A stretch of 64,000 nt of DNA, from assembly GCA_015680905.1 (NCBI GenBank), contig CM027381.1:21119501-21183500 (forward strand), in the 5' to 3' direction. Position 1 is the first letter of the stretch. Each line of letters opens with the position of its first letter. The stretch is from Coptis chinensis (Eukaryota; Streptophyta; Magnoliopsida; Ranunculales; Ranunculaceae). The notes under the pieces are model-generated. The model worked only from the letters and a program-made list of their open reading frames with translations, was not told the DNA's origin and made no database searches. Both the position numbers and the translations under genes were made by a program. Below are positions 11,063 through 23,913 of this stretch, in pieces.

Positions 11063-12300
11063 TCATGGTGTAGGTAGGAATTGTCTCAATTCTAAAAATG
11101 GAGGTGTCACATGCCTTTTTCCTGTGAATATTTCTGTATTAGGAGGATTTAGAAAATCATTAAGCATAGAAGAAGCAAGAGGGTCAAGTGCAAACTCCAG
11201 GTTCCTTTGAAAAGGTGGAAGGTGGGGAATATTGTTGTTGTAAAATGAATGAGTGTCAGCTAGAGCTCTCAGGTCTAGTTCATCAGAAGCCTTGAGATAT
11301 GCAAGACATTCCTTAATAGGTGGGTCAAAAGAATCCCTGGGATAGAGGGTGAAAAATTCATCTTCCATCATAGCGTCAAGGGATGAAGGGATGTTGGCAG
11401 GGTGGGACTCGCGAGGTGGCAAGGAAGAGTTGCAAAAGAGTATAAGGAAATCTTCCTCGACCTCCAGGGAGTTCTCGTCAAAGTTGGAACTTCCAAAGGA
11501 AATGAATTTGTGCATCAAATCATCCAAAAACGTTGTTTTGAAATAATCTTTAGCTAAATTCTCAATCATGCTAACCTTTCTATTAGAAATCGTATCTGGG
11601 AACTGTTTTGTCATTTTAAAAACATTTACCACAACAGAAAGATGGCCAAAGGACAAGGACATCGAACCATTGTGGCAGTTTATGAGTGCATTGGCAGTAG
11701 CCAAGAAAGGACGCCCTAAAATGATCCGAACAGAGTCATTAGCGACTTCTGTATCGAGGATAACAAAATCCCCAAGATAGTAGAAATCCTGAACCTTAAC
11801 AAGCACATTTTCAACCACCCCCTTAGGATACTTAATAGACCGATCCGCTAATTGCAACATCATTTTAGTAGGTTGCATCTCCTATAGACCTATTTGTTTG
11901 TATAGATAATACGGGAGTAAGTTAACACTCGCCCCCAGGTCTAATAAAGCGGTCGTCTTGTGGGAATCTCCTAAGGTGCATTGTACAGTAGGACGACCAG
12001 GGTCCTTATACTTAATGATTCCATTATGTTCTGATAAAATTGGAAACTGTTCAGTTAAAAAGGTGTCTTTAGAAATATTTGTCTTACGCCTCGTAGTGCA
12101 CGAGAAACTTAGCATGGTGAGGTAAATTTTTAATCACTTCGAGAAAATGTAGGTTTATTGTTAGATTTTTGAAAACTTCCCTAATCTCATCGTAATTTGT
12201 ATCCTTGTTCAACATAGCTAATCTCTGGGGAAACGGTGGTTTCTCTCTATATTTCGCGTATAGATCAACAGGATGGCGAACCTTGGCTTTCTATTTCTTA
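11063..12300 (-). pseudogene. E1 retropepsin region and downstream linker
   Basis: The aspartic-protease signature DLGASVNLLP appears near 11940 (minus strand), followed by EEMQPTKMMLQLADRSI, the flap-side block VENVLVKVQDFYYLGDFVIL, and the second signature IILGRPFLATANALINC. This is the retropepsin of Athila/Tat Ty3-gypsy elements. It is preceded by SCTTRRKTNISKDTFLTEQF, typical of the gag-protease linker. After the protease comes a poorly conserved acidic linker ending in PPFQRNLEFALDPL. No polymerase follows. The region is broken in a few places. Confidence 0.8.
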
Positions 12301-13924
12301 GGTTGTGGTTTAAATGGTACCTCTACTGGGGTAGGATCTTCAGTTATTAAGTCGGTATCTAATACAATATCTGATGTAGGGACTAGTGGTGGGGTAACTA
12401 TAGGTATAGTTACGTTACTATCAACCACTCTTCCAGAACGGAGAGTGGTGATGCCATTTAGCTCACCTATGTTTTCATTTTCCTTAGTAGTATTACCATT
12501 TACCTGAAAGGCTGTGTTTGTTGTTTTAGGATTAGGTATCGCTTGACCTGGAAACACACCTTTGGGTTGTATTTTCTCTTATGATAATTGCTGTAAGGAA
12601 AGTTGGATGGCTTGTAAAATCTGTTGTTGGGATTGCATAAAGGCGTCAAAATGATCCGGTTGTGGAGGAGTGTTAGCTATAAGTTGTGTGACAAGAACTA
12701 TGTCATGTTGATTATTAATGGGTGGGTTGTGATAGTTATTATTTACCAGAACGATACCTCTATTAGCATTATAATTATTACTGTTATAATTATTATAATT
12801 CCCCTGACCTTGTCCTTGACCTTGTCCTTCTCGTGGTGGAGCTTGTTGTAATTGTTTGCTGGCCTAACATTTTGATTATTAAATCCTGGAGGTGTTACTT
12901 GTTAATTATTTCTTCAACTGAAGTTGGGATGTTGTCTCCAAGGGGCGTTAGGAATAGGATAACTATTAATTGAGAAAACATTATCTGGTTGTGATGTTTG
13001 TTGTTCATAAGCGAGAGGACAATAGGAGTCGGGATGCTTAGGACTCAAACAGAAATTACATGGATTGGAGTTGACATTCATGCAGGGGATAGGCTTTTGT
13101 TGAATAGAAATAACCTCTACCTTTTTAGTGAGAGATTCGATTAAAGTTTTTAGTTCAGGATCAGGTTTAATCTCAAACATACCAGCAGCCTTAACTGTTG
13201 TAGAAGAACTAGCAGAACGGCAGATATCGTCACTACCCCCCAGTTATTATTACGCTTTGTTTGATCTTCTAAAAATTTATAAGCCTCTGAGGCTCCTTTA
13301 CTGAGGAAACTACCCCCATTCATTATGTCAAGCACCTCTTTTTGGTGGTGTAACAGTCCCTTGAAAAAGGCACGAACTAACGTGTCTTTTGAGAGGTTAT
13401 GATGTGGACACTCTATAAGAAGATCAGTGAAACGATTCCAAACATCTGAAAATGATTCATGAGGATTCTGTCAAAAGAAATGGATCTTGGAAAGCATTTC
13501 ATCTGTCTTCAGTGGTGGGTAAAAATGTTCCATAAATAGTTGAACAAGTTTGGCCCATAAGTCCACAGAATTAGACGCTGCCTTATTGGCTAAAGTGAAA
13601 GGAAACACCCTTAGCTTAATTTGTTCAGCACCAATTATAGGATGGTGGAATGTGGTAAGGACTTGTTCAATCCTACGCATGTACTGATAACCCATGAAAA
13701 ACAGGTAACAAATTAAATATATTTGGAGGGATTCGGAAATCCCCCACTGGGTCTGCAAGAACGATGCAAGATTCTGGGATATCGTTCAAGGCTTTGTAAA
13801 AGTCAAAGAGAGGAGACTCTCTTTCTTCAGCCATTATTTCAGGTGGAGTGTGTGGTATATTAGCTAGAGGTGTAAGAGTGGTATACTAGAAAGGCTTGTT
13901 TGTTGACGTTGCTGGTTCATTACG
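12301..13924 (-). pseudogene. E1 gag region (main part)
   Basis: Plant Ty3-gypsy Gag: the capsid block contains MRRIEQVLTTFHHP, EQIKLRVFPFTLANKAAS and LVQLFMEHFYPPLKTDEMLS. A CX2CX4HX4C zinc knuckle (CNFCLSPKHPDSYC) lies at about 13060. A Gln/Asn-rich low-complexity stretch follows. The first codons lie across the A insertion at 35929-35936. It is broken in several places and split by A. Confidence 0.8.
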
Positions 13925-15406
13925 TGATAAGAGCCCAAAACTGTAGTTTTAACCCCTTAACAATCATAATTTTAGACCAATTATGTGAGTAATAATTAAG
14001 AGTTAATACTGATTACATGTTTTTATGCGTTTCAGGCTTCAAAGTCAATTATGTGCAGAAATGTGCCACTTTGATGAGATAAAGGAGCAATGGTTGGTTG
14101 CTAAGGAGTTCTGTGATTAAATGCCAAGATTCAAGAAGACAAAGCCTCTGTAAAGCCTACTCAGACCTTGAAAAGTCAAAGTCCACGCAGGCAGAAACAG
14201 TGTACAAAGTTAGTAGAACTTCCGAAGACCGTATCTTTGGACTCAGACCTTAGAATTGGGCCTACCTTATGTCAAAACAACCGGCTCGGGAAGAGATTTC
14301 CAATGGTCCAAGCTTTAGCCCAATCAGAGGAGCAGAAGTGGACTAAAAGTCTGTTGAAGCCGAATCCAGCTGAAGAGCCCTTTTTGGACTGAAGAAATTG
14401 GGTTTTGGGCCCGATTTTTCAGCCCAAAACATGGCTCCAAGCCCATGCACGATTTTTGGATCTGATTTCCTCCTTATCAACAAAGAAGACTTAACTCTTA
14501 AGATATCTAGGAGCTTAGGATAGAAAGTAGCCATTAGAATAGCTTCTAGATCTAGTTTTAATGGTTTTTAATTAAGTTTAGTTTCATTGTCATTCCTTGT
14601 TTTAGATTAAACTTTTAAAATATTGTTATTCATTTGATTAGATTAATAAAATAGTTTATTATTATTCAATTCATTTTTTTTGTCATTACATTTATAGATC
14701 TAGTTTAAATTCTTGTTGATATCATTTCTTAATTATTAATTAGATTTCAAGTATTGTTTGTTAAATTAGTAAAGTTGGAATCTTGATATTATGTTTAGTT
14801 TAGATTCATATGGAAATGATTGCAGAATGATTCTCGGCTAAACCTCCATTAGAGGGGGTTGAGAAGCCTTGATGAACGCTTGATTCCGATTATCGTAGAG
14901 TCGTCGTAATTTCTATTCCACTCTAGAAATGATTAATTCACCATGAGAATGGGTTTAATCGTTCACATGCTAGTTATGAATTGGTAGAAGTGCCATGTGT
15001 AATTAGGGATTAGGAAGAACCAATTGTTCTGCGTAGCAGTTCAATTCGGATTACGATGATTCATCGTTAGTAAGTTAAGTTGAGTTAAGGTGGAATCAAT
15101 CCCCCCTAATTCCTTATCATAGAATCAACGCAGCATTCCATAGTTAATTAGTCATATCTTGTGGGTAGTTGCATCATAGTTTATAATTCGTAAATCTCTC
15201 ATTAGACTTTAGTTAAGATTGATTAGACTTAGAAAACATTACATGTGAAAGAGGAGTGGAACGAATCATCTACTCCACTATATCTCAATAGGATTGAGAG
15301 TAGAAATCTTTGATAAATCTAGTAACAAATCAGTTTTAGTTTTACTTTCGTTTAGAGTTTCAACACTTTATTCATTAGTAGAAATATTAATTTTTACATT
15401 TTATCA
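13925..15406 (+). repeat. A 5' LTR
   Basis: 1482 bp, TGATAAGAGCCC to TTTTATCA. It is the same subtype as 34501-35923 (both share GATGAGATAAAGGAGCAATGG) and differs from B's LTRs. It lacks the GTATAAAAAC box found in the other subtype; the promoter, if any, must use other sequence. It holds the conserved hairpin at 14928-14963. Confidence 0.92.
14928..14963 (+). other. LTR hairpin, A subtype
   Basis: Arms AATGATTAA and TTAATCGTT pair over nine positions (one G-U) around CCAT-GAGA-ATGG. The partner LTR at 35441-35476 has AACGATTAA with full Watson-Crick pairing. Confidence 0.5.
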
Positions 15407-15408
15407 AA

Positions 15409-15421
15409 TGGCGCCGCTGCC
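15409..15421 (+). promoter_or_regulatory. A primer-binding site (tRNA-Asp type)
   Basis: TGGCGCCGCTGCC begins two bases after the LTR. It matches the tRNA-Asp-type primer site used by Athila-like elements, with one difference from the usual TGGCGCCGTTGCC. Confidence 0.75.
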
Positions 15422-15901
15422 ATCTTAGTTCACTTTCGCATTGTTTTCGTAGTATAAGTACTCTTCTTAAAGTCCCATTTCACCCACCCACCCTTGTTTG
15501 ATTCTAACTGTGGTCATCCGTTTCAGCAATTGAAAGTTCCCCGGAAAAAATACACGGAGCGCACCTGCACCCCAAAGGAGCGTGACCCGCGCCACACGTC
15601 TGGACCCCTGAGCGCGACCCGCGCTCAAATCACTGGAACTTGAAATTTACATTGAGCGCACCTGCGCCCAAGGAGAGCGTGCCCGCGCCCTCAGCTGAAT
15701 TTTGCCAGATTTCCACTGGTTTGTTTCGAACTTCGATTTTTCAAGTTTTTTAGTGTTCTAACTTGTTATATACACTGAACACGCGTAAACAAGATGCTAT
15801 TCATAAACGAAGCAAGGATTAAATCAGGTATTCCTTTCTTCCACACCTCGCATCTTCTGTTAGAGGTTTATACTAGTATATTAGGATTGGTTGGAGTGTT
15901 G
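15422..15901 (+). other. A leader with GC-rich repeats
   Basis: Untranslated leader. GAGCGCACCTGC/GAGCGTGACCCGCGCC-type words recur at about 15555-15690, then a T-rich stretch and TTATATACACTGAACACGCG. The final 49 bases (15853-15901) occur again, identical, at 25395-25443 on the other side of B. Confidence 0.65.
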
Positions 15902-15902
15902 A

Positions 15903-17352
15903 TAACCCTGTAACAGTCATACTTTTAGACCAATTATGTGAGTAATAATTAAGAGTTAATACTGATTATGTGTTTTTATGCATTTCAGGCTTCAAAGTCC
16001 ATTATGTACAGAAATGTGCCACTTTAGCGAGATAAAGGAGCAAAGTTCGGTTGCTAAGGAGTTCTGTGATTAAAGGCCAATTTTCAAGAAGACAAAGCCT
16101 CTGTAAAGCCCGGTCAGAAGATGAAAAGTCAAAGTCCACGTGCGTAGCTTGCACAAAGTCAACAGAACTTCCGAAGACCATATCTTTGGACTCAAACCTC
16201 GGAATGAGGTCTACCTTATGTCAAAACGACCGGCTCGGAAAGAGCTTTCCAACGGTCTAAGCCTTGATCCAATCAAAGGAGCAGAAGTGGATGAAAAGTC
16301 TGTTGAAGCCAACTGCAGCTGAAGAGGCCTTTTTGGACTGAAAGAATTGGATTTTGGGCCTGATTCTCTGGCCCAAAACATGGCTCCAAGCCCATGCACG
16401 ATTTTTGGATCTGAGAGTATAAAAACCAAAGCTTCACTCTTTGTTAATGGTAGTTAGTTAGACCTAAAATAATATAGATAATTCTAGATCTGTTTTCATT
16501 AATTAAATTAAGCTTTAGTTCCATTTTAAATTCTTGTTTTAGATTAAGTCTTTGAATCATTGTTCTTGATTGATTAGATAAATAAAATAGTTGTTTTCTC
16601 AATTTAGAATTGTGTTATTTCAATTTATAGATCTGATTTTCATTCTTATTGATTATCATTCCGTAGTTTAAATAGATTGAACCATTGTTAGTTAATTTAG
16701 TTAAGTTAGAATTTTAATATGATGTGTAGTTATAATGAAATGGGAAATGATGGTTTGATGACTCAAGGCTAAAACCTCCATTAGAGGGGTTAATGAAGCC
16801 TTGATGAAAACTTAGTGGTATAGTGTAGAAACATTGTAGAATCTATTCCAATCTAGAAGGTCGTCATTCGCCATGAGAATGGGTGGACGACCTCACATGC
16901 TAGTTAGTACTCGGTAGAAATGCCATGAACACTAGGGATTAGAACTCGAATTTCTTGCCGTAAGAACGTAAGAATCGAGATACAAGAATCTATGTTAGGC
17001 TATTAAGTTGGATTCGAGGTGGATTCAATTCCCCTCTAATCCTTTATCTAGATTCAAGCACAATCATATTCCATAGCATTCGTGTTTAAATTCAAATAAT
17101 CAATTTCATATTGTATCGTAGTATAACACCCTTCGTAAAGCTCTCATTGACTTAAGACCGACTAATTAGATTAGAAAACAATTACATGCTAGAGCACTAG
17201 GAGTAGAACGAACTTCCTACTCCACTATATCTCATAGGATTGAGAGTAGAAACTTTGATAAATATAAGCATCATAAGATAGTTTTAGTTTTACTTACGTT
17301 TTGAGTTCATCGTTCATTTCGTAGGTAAGACATTTAATTTTAGCGTTTTATA
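15903..17352 (+). repeat. B left LTR
   Basis: Nearly identical to 23914-25390. TATAAAAA at 16418-16425 is the probable LTR promoter box. The hairpin with arms AGGTCGT/ACGACCT is at 16858-16893. It is followed within three bases by a primer site, so it is a 5' LTR. Confidence 0.88.
16418..16425 (+). promoter_or_regulatory. LTR TATA box (B left)
   Basis: TATAAAAA lies just after GATTTTTGGATCTGAGAG, about 515 bases into the LTR. The same box is at 24459-24466 and, one base different at its edge, near 520. Confidence 0.5.
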
Positions 17353-17354
17353 AA

Positions 17355-17367
17355 ATGGCGTCGTTGC
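17355..17367 (+). promoter_or_regulatory. B primer-binding site
   Basis: TGGCGTCGTTGCC, tRNA-Asp type, with one difference from TGGCGCCGTTGCC that fits deamination of a CpG. Confidence 0.72.
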
Positions 17368-17923
17368 CATCTTAGTTGCACTTTAGCATTGTTTTCATAG
17401 TAGAATTAGTCATTTTTAAGTCCCATTAAACCCACCCACCCTTGTTTGATTCATACTGTGGTTGTCCATTTCAGCGTTGAAAAAGTTCAAAAATATATAC
17501 GTAGCGACCCGGCGCTTTCTATAGCACTGGAACACGAAGCGCGCCTTCCTTGAGCGTGACCCACCCTATAGTTACTGGACCACGAGCGCGACCCGCCCTC
17601 AGACCGAGTGCGACCGGCGCTAAGTCACTGGAACAAAGGAACGCGACCGTGCCCTATGCGAGCGCACCCGCGCACCCGCGCCTAAGCTGAAATTTGCCGG
17701 ATTTCCACAGGTTTGTTTCGAATTTTGATTTTTCAAGTTTTTCAGTGTTTTAACTTGTTATATACACTGAACACGCGTAAACAAGACGCTATTCATAAGC
17801 GAAGAAAGGACGCAATCAGGTATTCCTTTCTTCCACACCTCGCATCTCCAGTTAGAGGTTTCTACTAGTATATCAGAATTGTTTGGAGTGTTGCATGTTT
17901 AGTTAAGTTCGACTTAGTCTTGC
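17368..17923 (+). other. B leader with GC-rich repeats
   Basis: GAGCGCGACCCGCCCTC-type words recur between about 17500 and 17690. TTATATACACTGAACACGCG follows near 17756, and GATTAAGGTCTGG lies at the gag start. Same layout as the leaders of A, C and E1. Confidence 0.6.
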
Positions 17924-19480
17924 ATGAGATTAAGGTCTGGTCGAAGAAAAACAACTAACGTAATTACACGGCAATGTCAACAAACAAGTCTATCTAGTTT
18001 CCCACCCACTACACCTCTAGCTGCTATTTCACACACACCACCTGATATTATGGCTGAAGAAAGAGAGACTCCTCTCTCTCGACTTTTTTATAAAGCCTTA
18101 AGCGATAGCCCTAAATCTTGCATCGTTTCTAGCGGACCCGGTGGAGGATTTCCGATCCCCCAAATATATTTAATTTGTTACCCATTTTTCATGGTTTAGA
18201 CCATGAAAAACCTTATCGGCATTCGCGTAGGATTGAACAAGTCCTTATAACATTCCACCATCCTACGGTTGGTGCGGAACAAATTAAATTGAGGGTATTC
18301 CCTTTCACCTTAGTTGATAAAGGCGTCTTGGTTAAGCGCCTAAGCGCCTAATTCTCGTGGACTCGTGGGCCAAACTTGTTCATTTGTTTATGGAACATTT
18401 TTACCCACCCCTAAAGACGGATGAAATGCTTTCCAAGATTCACTTCTTTCGATTGAGAATCCACATGAATCATTTTGAGGCTTGGAATCGTTTCACCGAT
18501 CGATCTCCTTATAGAGTGTCCACACCATCACCTAGCAAAAGATACGTTAGTTCGATTGCCTTTTCAAAGGACTTCTACACCACCATAAAGAAGTCCTAGA
18601 CATAATGAATGGGGTAGTTTCTAAGTAAAGGAGCCTCGGGAGGCATATAAATTTTTGGAAGATCGGACTAAAGCGTAATAATGGTGGGGGTAGTAACGAT
18701 TACTCCCGCTCCGCTAGTTCTTCTTCAACAGTTAAGGCTACCAGTATGTTTGAGGTTAAATCAGATCCTGAGCTTAAAACTCTAATTGAATCCCTCACAA
18801 AAAAGGTAGAGGCTATTTCTATTCAACAAAAGCCTATCCCCGTCATGAATGTAAATTCAAATCCATGTAGTTTCTGTTGGAGTCCTGAGCATCCCGACTC
18901 TCACTGTCCTATAGCCTATGAACATTCTTGTTCCATTAATAGTGAACCTAATGCCCCTTGGAGACAAAATCCCAACTTCGGTTGGAGAAATAACCAACAA
19001 GTCACACCTACAGGGTACAATAATTAATATATTAGGCCAACGCACAGTTATAACCAAGCTCCACCACAACAAGGGCGGGGGTCGGGGTAATTATAATAAT
19101 TATAACAACCAAAGCTTAACCTCGACAAGGTCAAGCACAAGGTCAATGTAATTATAATAATTATAATGCTAATAGAGGTATCGTTAGGTAAATAATAACT
19201 AACACAATCCGCCAATAAATAATCAACGCGAGATAGTTCGATCCACCACCCCCGTGACTACTACACCCACACAACCGGATCGTCTTGACACCTTCATACA
19301 AGTGAGCCAACAACTTTTCCAAACCATGGCTCAATCTAACCAACACATTCTACAATCCGTTAATAATTTAAACCAACAGTTAGCCCAAGAGAAAGCCCAA
19401 CCAAAGGCGTGTTTCCGGCCAAGCGACCCAACCCTAGAGCGACAAACCACGGCCTTTGAAGTAAAGCGGTAATACTAGTA
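17924..19480 (+). pseudogene. B gag remnant
   Basis: It starts MRLRSGRRKTTNVITRQ. Recognisable pieces: the capsid block around LVHLFMEHFYPPLKTDEMLS, then FEVKSDPELKTLIESLTKKV, and the zinc knuckle CSFCWSPEHPDSHC. A Gln/Asn-rich stretch follows. It is badly broken. Confidence 0.7.
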
Positions 19481-20860
19481 CGAAACTACAACCGTAGGTG
19501 AGCTAAATGCCATCACCACTCTCCGTTCGGAAGAGTGGTTGATAACAAAGTAACTATGCCTATAGTTACCCCATTAGTACTCCTACACCGGATATTGAAC
19601 TAGATGCGAAATAGAAACCTCAAGAACCTACCACTTTGTAGAAGTACCGGTTAAACCACAACCTAAGAAAAGAAAGCCAAGGTTACACATCAAGTCGAGC
19701 CATACACTAAATATAGAGCAAAACCACCGTTCCTCAGAAATTAGCCATGCTAACCATGGATACTAACTTTGAGGAGATTAGGAACGTTTTCAAAAATCTA
19801 ACGATAAACCTTCGTTTTCGAAGCTATAAAAAGCTACCTAACCACGCTAAGTTTCTTAAGGAGTTGTGCACTACTAGGCGTAAGACCAACATACCTAAAG
19901 ACGCCTTTCTAACTGAACAGTTCCCAACTTTATCCGAAGATAATGGAATTGTTAAGTACAAGGACCCCGGGTCGATCCTACTATACAATGCACCTTAGGA
20001 GATTCTCACACGACGACGGCATTTACTAGACACGGGGGCTAGTGTTAACTTACTCCCGTTTTATTTGTATAAACAAATAGGTCTAGAGGAGATGCAACCT
20101 AATAAAATGACATTGCAATTAGCGATCGGTCTATTAAGTATCCTAAGGGTGTGGTTGAAAAGCGTCTTTGGTTAAAGTCCAAAATTTTTCTTGCCCGGCC
20201 GACGACCGTTATCCTCGACCACGAAGTCACTAACGACTCTGTACCTATCATTTTAGGGCGTCCCTTCTTGGCTCGCCAACGCTCATAAACTGCGCGATGG
20301 TTCGATGTTCTTGTCCTTTGGCCATCTTTTCGTTGAGGTCAATGTTTTCAAACGAGGACCACGGTATCTCGATTCATCTACAAATGGCGAGGTTAGCATG
20401 ATCGAGAGCTTAGCTCAAGATTACTTCAAAACATGTTTCGGAGAAACAGATTAACAAATTCCTTTCCTTCGAAATTCCGACTTTAACAATGACTCACGGT
20501 AGTAGGCTAAATCGAAGAAGAATTATCGCAACTCTTTTGCACCGCTTCTTTTTACCACTTCATGCGAGTCCCCCTTGCCAACAACCATTCATCTCTTGAT
20601 GCAATGACGGAAGATTAATTTTTCAATCTCTATCCCGGTGATCCTTTTGACCCACCTATTGAGGAATGTCTTGCATATATCAAGATTTTCGATGATATGG
20701 ACTTGAGAGCTCTAGCTGAGAATCATTCACCTTCCATCACCAATATTCCCCACCCTCCACCTTTTCAAAGGAACCTCGAGTTTGCATTCAATCCTTTAGT
20801 TTCTCCCGGCTTCATGATTTTTTAATCCACCTAGTAAACAAATACTTCCCAAGGATAAAC
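19481..20860 (+). pseudogene. B protease and linker remnant
   Basis: CTTRRKTNIPKDAFLTEQFP marks the gag-protease linker near 19870. DNA matching the retropepsin of the other copies continues to about 20460, and the acidic linker to 20860. It is the most decayed protease region in the window; no polymerase follows. Confidence 0.6.
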
Positions 20861-21238
20861 CACTTGACGGCTTCATTTTCGGACTTGAGGACGGTCCCTA
20901 ACTACACTATGAATGAGTTTTGTGCTAAACCCACATCCTCATTTTTTTCCATGTTTTTCTCTAAAACTTATCCCAATCCACCATATCTTCCACAACCATT
21001 CACTTTTCCACACTTATTCACTAGGACACCCTCTCGTTCAAAGATGAAACATAAGGTGCATGCTCGGTTATGTTATAGGTCTATCCGACTTCGCTTTCAT
21101 TCCACTAGGCTACGTCGTAGGAAATCTTGGTGCTTGATTGTATTTGGATATGTTTTCTGTGATATTTATTTATGGAACGATCCACAACTATTTCAGTTGT
21201 TGATATATGATAAACTGCATATTCATTCATATATTTAG
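20861..21238 (+). pseudogene. B linker end and basic tail ORF
   Basis: It contains KHKVHARLCYRSIRLRFHST and LWNDPQLFQLLIYDKL, the basic tail peptide found after the protease in every copy. Confidence 0.55.
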
Positions 21239-21892
21239 ATAAAGTCTCGAGTATCTGACTATAAATGACTCAATTTGTGTTTGGTGCATTTCCTTTCATT
21301 TCTATATATTGGTGAATGCACCATTCAGGTAACCGGGCCCTCCCTATGGAGTGTGTGGCTGTAAGTACCGGATCCTAAGTCCACGGTTCACATAATTCAC
21401 GTTTTCCACTCTTGCATGTTTTCTTGGTTTCTGAGTCATGTTTCTCTATGGTGTGAATTATGTCTTTACTGCTTATTGTTTTCCTTTATATTAAACCTAA
21501 TTCATAAAAAGTAAAAAAAAAAAAGTTCAAAGCTATAAAAATAGTAATCTAGCAAGTCTCGGGAATCTGACTTTAAAAGACCCACGTTTTAAAACAAATT
21601 TTTACAAACCCTGTTTTCAAAAATTTGTTTTGGGGGTGGGTGTTTGGTTTTTCCATGCTTGATCACTAAACTTCCTATTCTTACCCCCACCTCGCCCCTT
21701 GAAAAAAAAAAAAAAAAAAAAAAAAAACCCAGGAGGAGCTTTTTTCGGCTTCAAGGTGAGCGACTTCGGCGCTAAAACACTGGAATCCAAAAAATCATCG
21801 GAGCGACCCCGCCCGCCTTCGTGAACACGGAAAATTCCAATTTTCTCGCGGGTTGTTCGGGTGATTTGGTAATTTGTTCGAGTGTATTTTGA
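21239..21892 (+). other. B spacer leading straight to ORF3
   Basis: It holds the conserved block at 21316-21386, two TCTGACTWTAAA-type motifs (near 21252 and 21567) and a polypurine-tract-like tract near 21630. An A run and short GC-rich repeat words follow, directly before the ORF3 start. No ORF2 sequence is seen in between. Confidence 0.6.
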
Positions 21893-22100
21893 GATGACAT
21901 CTCCTACATTAATACCGGAACAGTCTTTCGAAGATTTGTTTCAAAGCACTACTTATGGTGCTTGGTTTCACGAGGTGATCACATACGTAGGCCGGGAACC
22001 GCTTATGGTTCTTGCTAGCAATTGTTCTTGGACTTGCCATGCCCGCTGAAATACAAGACCCATGATGCTATTGGGTAGATAATATGCATGTCCGGGAGAT
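21893..22100 (+). pseudogene. B ORF3 remnant
   Basis: It starts MTSPTLIPEQSFEDLFQS and ends near the normal ORF3 3' edge; only a small part of the protein is present. Confidence 0.6.
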
Positions 22101-23913
22101 AAGGTAAGTTTTAATTCTAGTTAGTGTCTGCTTATGTCCCAAGCAATTTGATTCTTGTTAACCCCATAATGGGTGGAACTCTTATAGAGTTGCGTCAGTT
22201 TTTTATTTCCTATATTAGTACGTTCCAACCTTGTTTTGCAGATGTTCACGAATTTCCACGCTTCAATGGTATTTTTCCTACCCTCTTTATTTAAATGCTT
22301 TGAGGACAAAGCATGATTCTTGTTTGGGGGCATAGAAACACGTGTAATTAAGGCATCTGTTAGGATATAGATATGTATAATATGCATTTATTTTCTAGTT
22401 AAAATTTCAAAAATTCAAAAATATAAATAAATAAGTTATGCTATACACTTAGGAATATTGGTATTGTTTTCTTTCTCTATGCTCTTAATAATCTAGAAGT
22501 CTCACGTAGCTTTTGTATTAGAATAGTTTTTAGAAACTTAGTTTAATATGTAGGAAATAATCTTTGCATCTATCTATAAATATATTACATGAGTATCTAC
22601 GATTGTTAGCAGTAAGTTTCTGAAATCTAGGCTAGAGTACTTATTCTACAAATCCCGTGAGAATATAGCCTAAAGCCTTATAAGAGTGAAACATTTGAGA
22701 AATGACACAAGGGAGAAGTAAAATCCGGATAGAGAAATCACACGTCCACTTGCTTGATCACTAAACCATATCCTAAGCGAGAATTTAGGCCCTCTTTGGA
22801 TCGATATAGCCGAAATTCAAACCTATGAATTATTTTTCTCGCTAGTCTCCCCTCCGAGCCTTTCTTTAGCCTTTCATAAACCACAAATCCTTTACCCCTA
22901 CAAAAAAAAACAAAAAAAAAAAAAAAAATCAACCTACCCAATTTAGAATAAGTCCGAGAATAGAATGAGGAAGAAAGAAGAAGAGAAAAACCTGTGTAAA
23001 CAAAAATTAGTTAGTTGCTTTAGAAAATAAAGAAAATAAGTTTCCATCCAAAGAAAAGAAAAATAAAAATAGAAATAAAATAAAAACTCCAAAAAAATAG
23101 AATAAAAGGAGTCAAAAGCCAAAGCCAAAAAAAAAAAAAAAAAAAAATATGGCTAAGGATGGAAACAAAGTGTAGAAGCAAAAGTAAATAACAAGGTTTT
23201 CTCTAGTTACATAATATGAAGACTCTATTATCTCAGACTTGTCCTTTTTGAATATCCATTTCCTTCCTTCTTAAACCATCTCCTAATCCCCGAAACACCT
23301 AATAAAGACCTCTAGCTCAATTAGGAATAGGTTAGTGTGATAGTAAGTGGCAGATGTGTTTGATCGACTCCGGCTTCCTTGTGTGTCATTGAGATTGTAA
23401 GGTAAAGTGTGCCCACTGTGCACTAGAGTAGCGAAACTTGAGTGGAAAAATCAGAGTGTTGTATCTTGAATATTATTGTGAGAACCTACTTAAGGACGTT
23501 ATTCCGAGTTTCAGAAACGGACCTCCTATTGCATTTCATAGTATTACTCATTGTATATATGTTTATTGTAGATGATTGATTATTATGCATATATTAGCTT
23601 AGGTTTCGACTTGATTACTCTATATGCATTGCTAGTGAGAGGTATAGTTAATTTAGAGCATGAATAAGGAAACAATAGTTTTATTTCTTAGTCATTGTAG
23701 TATAGATGAAGTTTGTGAGTACCTTCACTGGAAAACTCTCACGAGGCTATAACTTCGGCCCACTAAGGAATTCCTAGTGGTTTAAGGCCTTGTTGCATAT
23801 GGTCAATGCAATCGCGACTCAAATAAACGAGTAGATAGAACTCCATTTTTGGTCACTTATTCTAATTTCTCATCTTTGCTTGAGGACAAGCAAAATGCTG
23901 TTTGGGGGTGGTT
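22101..23913 (+). other. B conserved 3' region and polypurine tract
   Basis: The intron-like segment is at 22104-22241. TTTGAGGACAAAGCATG and TTTGGGGG follow near 22300. Long A/T and purine-rich tracts come next. Near the end come the block GTGAGTACCTTCACTGG...AAGGCCTTGTTGCATATGG and the polypurine tract TTTGGGGGTGG at 23901-23911, three bases before the LTR. Confidence 0.7.

Noticed and set aside
9895-13924. Reverse transcriptase hidden between protease and ORF2 of E1
   Set aside because: I looked for YRKLN-, GYSGYFQ- and integrase-type sequence on both strands and saw none; the interval is linker, tail ORF and spacer.
14343-14534. Minus-strand open frames in LTRs (also 16211-16429, 24252-24470, 34866-35057) giving similar HGLGAMFW-type peptides
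   Set aside because: They repeat because the LTRs repeat. They have no start context or known domain and lie opposite the LTR promoter region.
22738-23128. Short Phe/Lys-rich open frames in 3' regions (also 8829-9312, 33267-33707)
   Set aside because: They come from A-rich and T-rich tracts of the conserved 3' region and are not kept in frame among copies.
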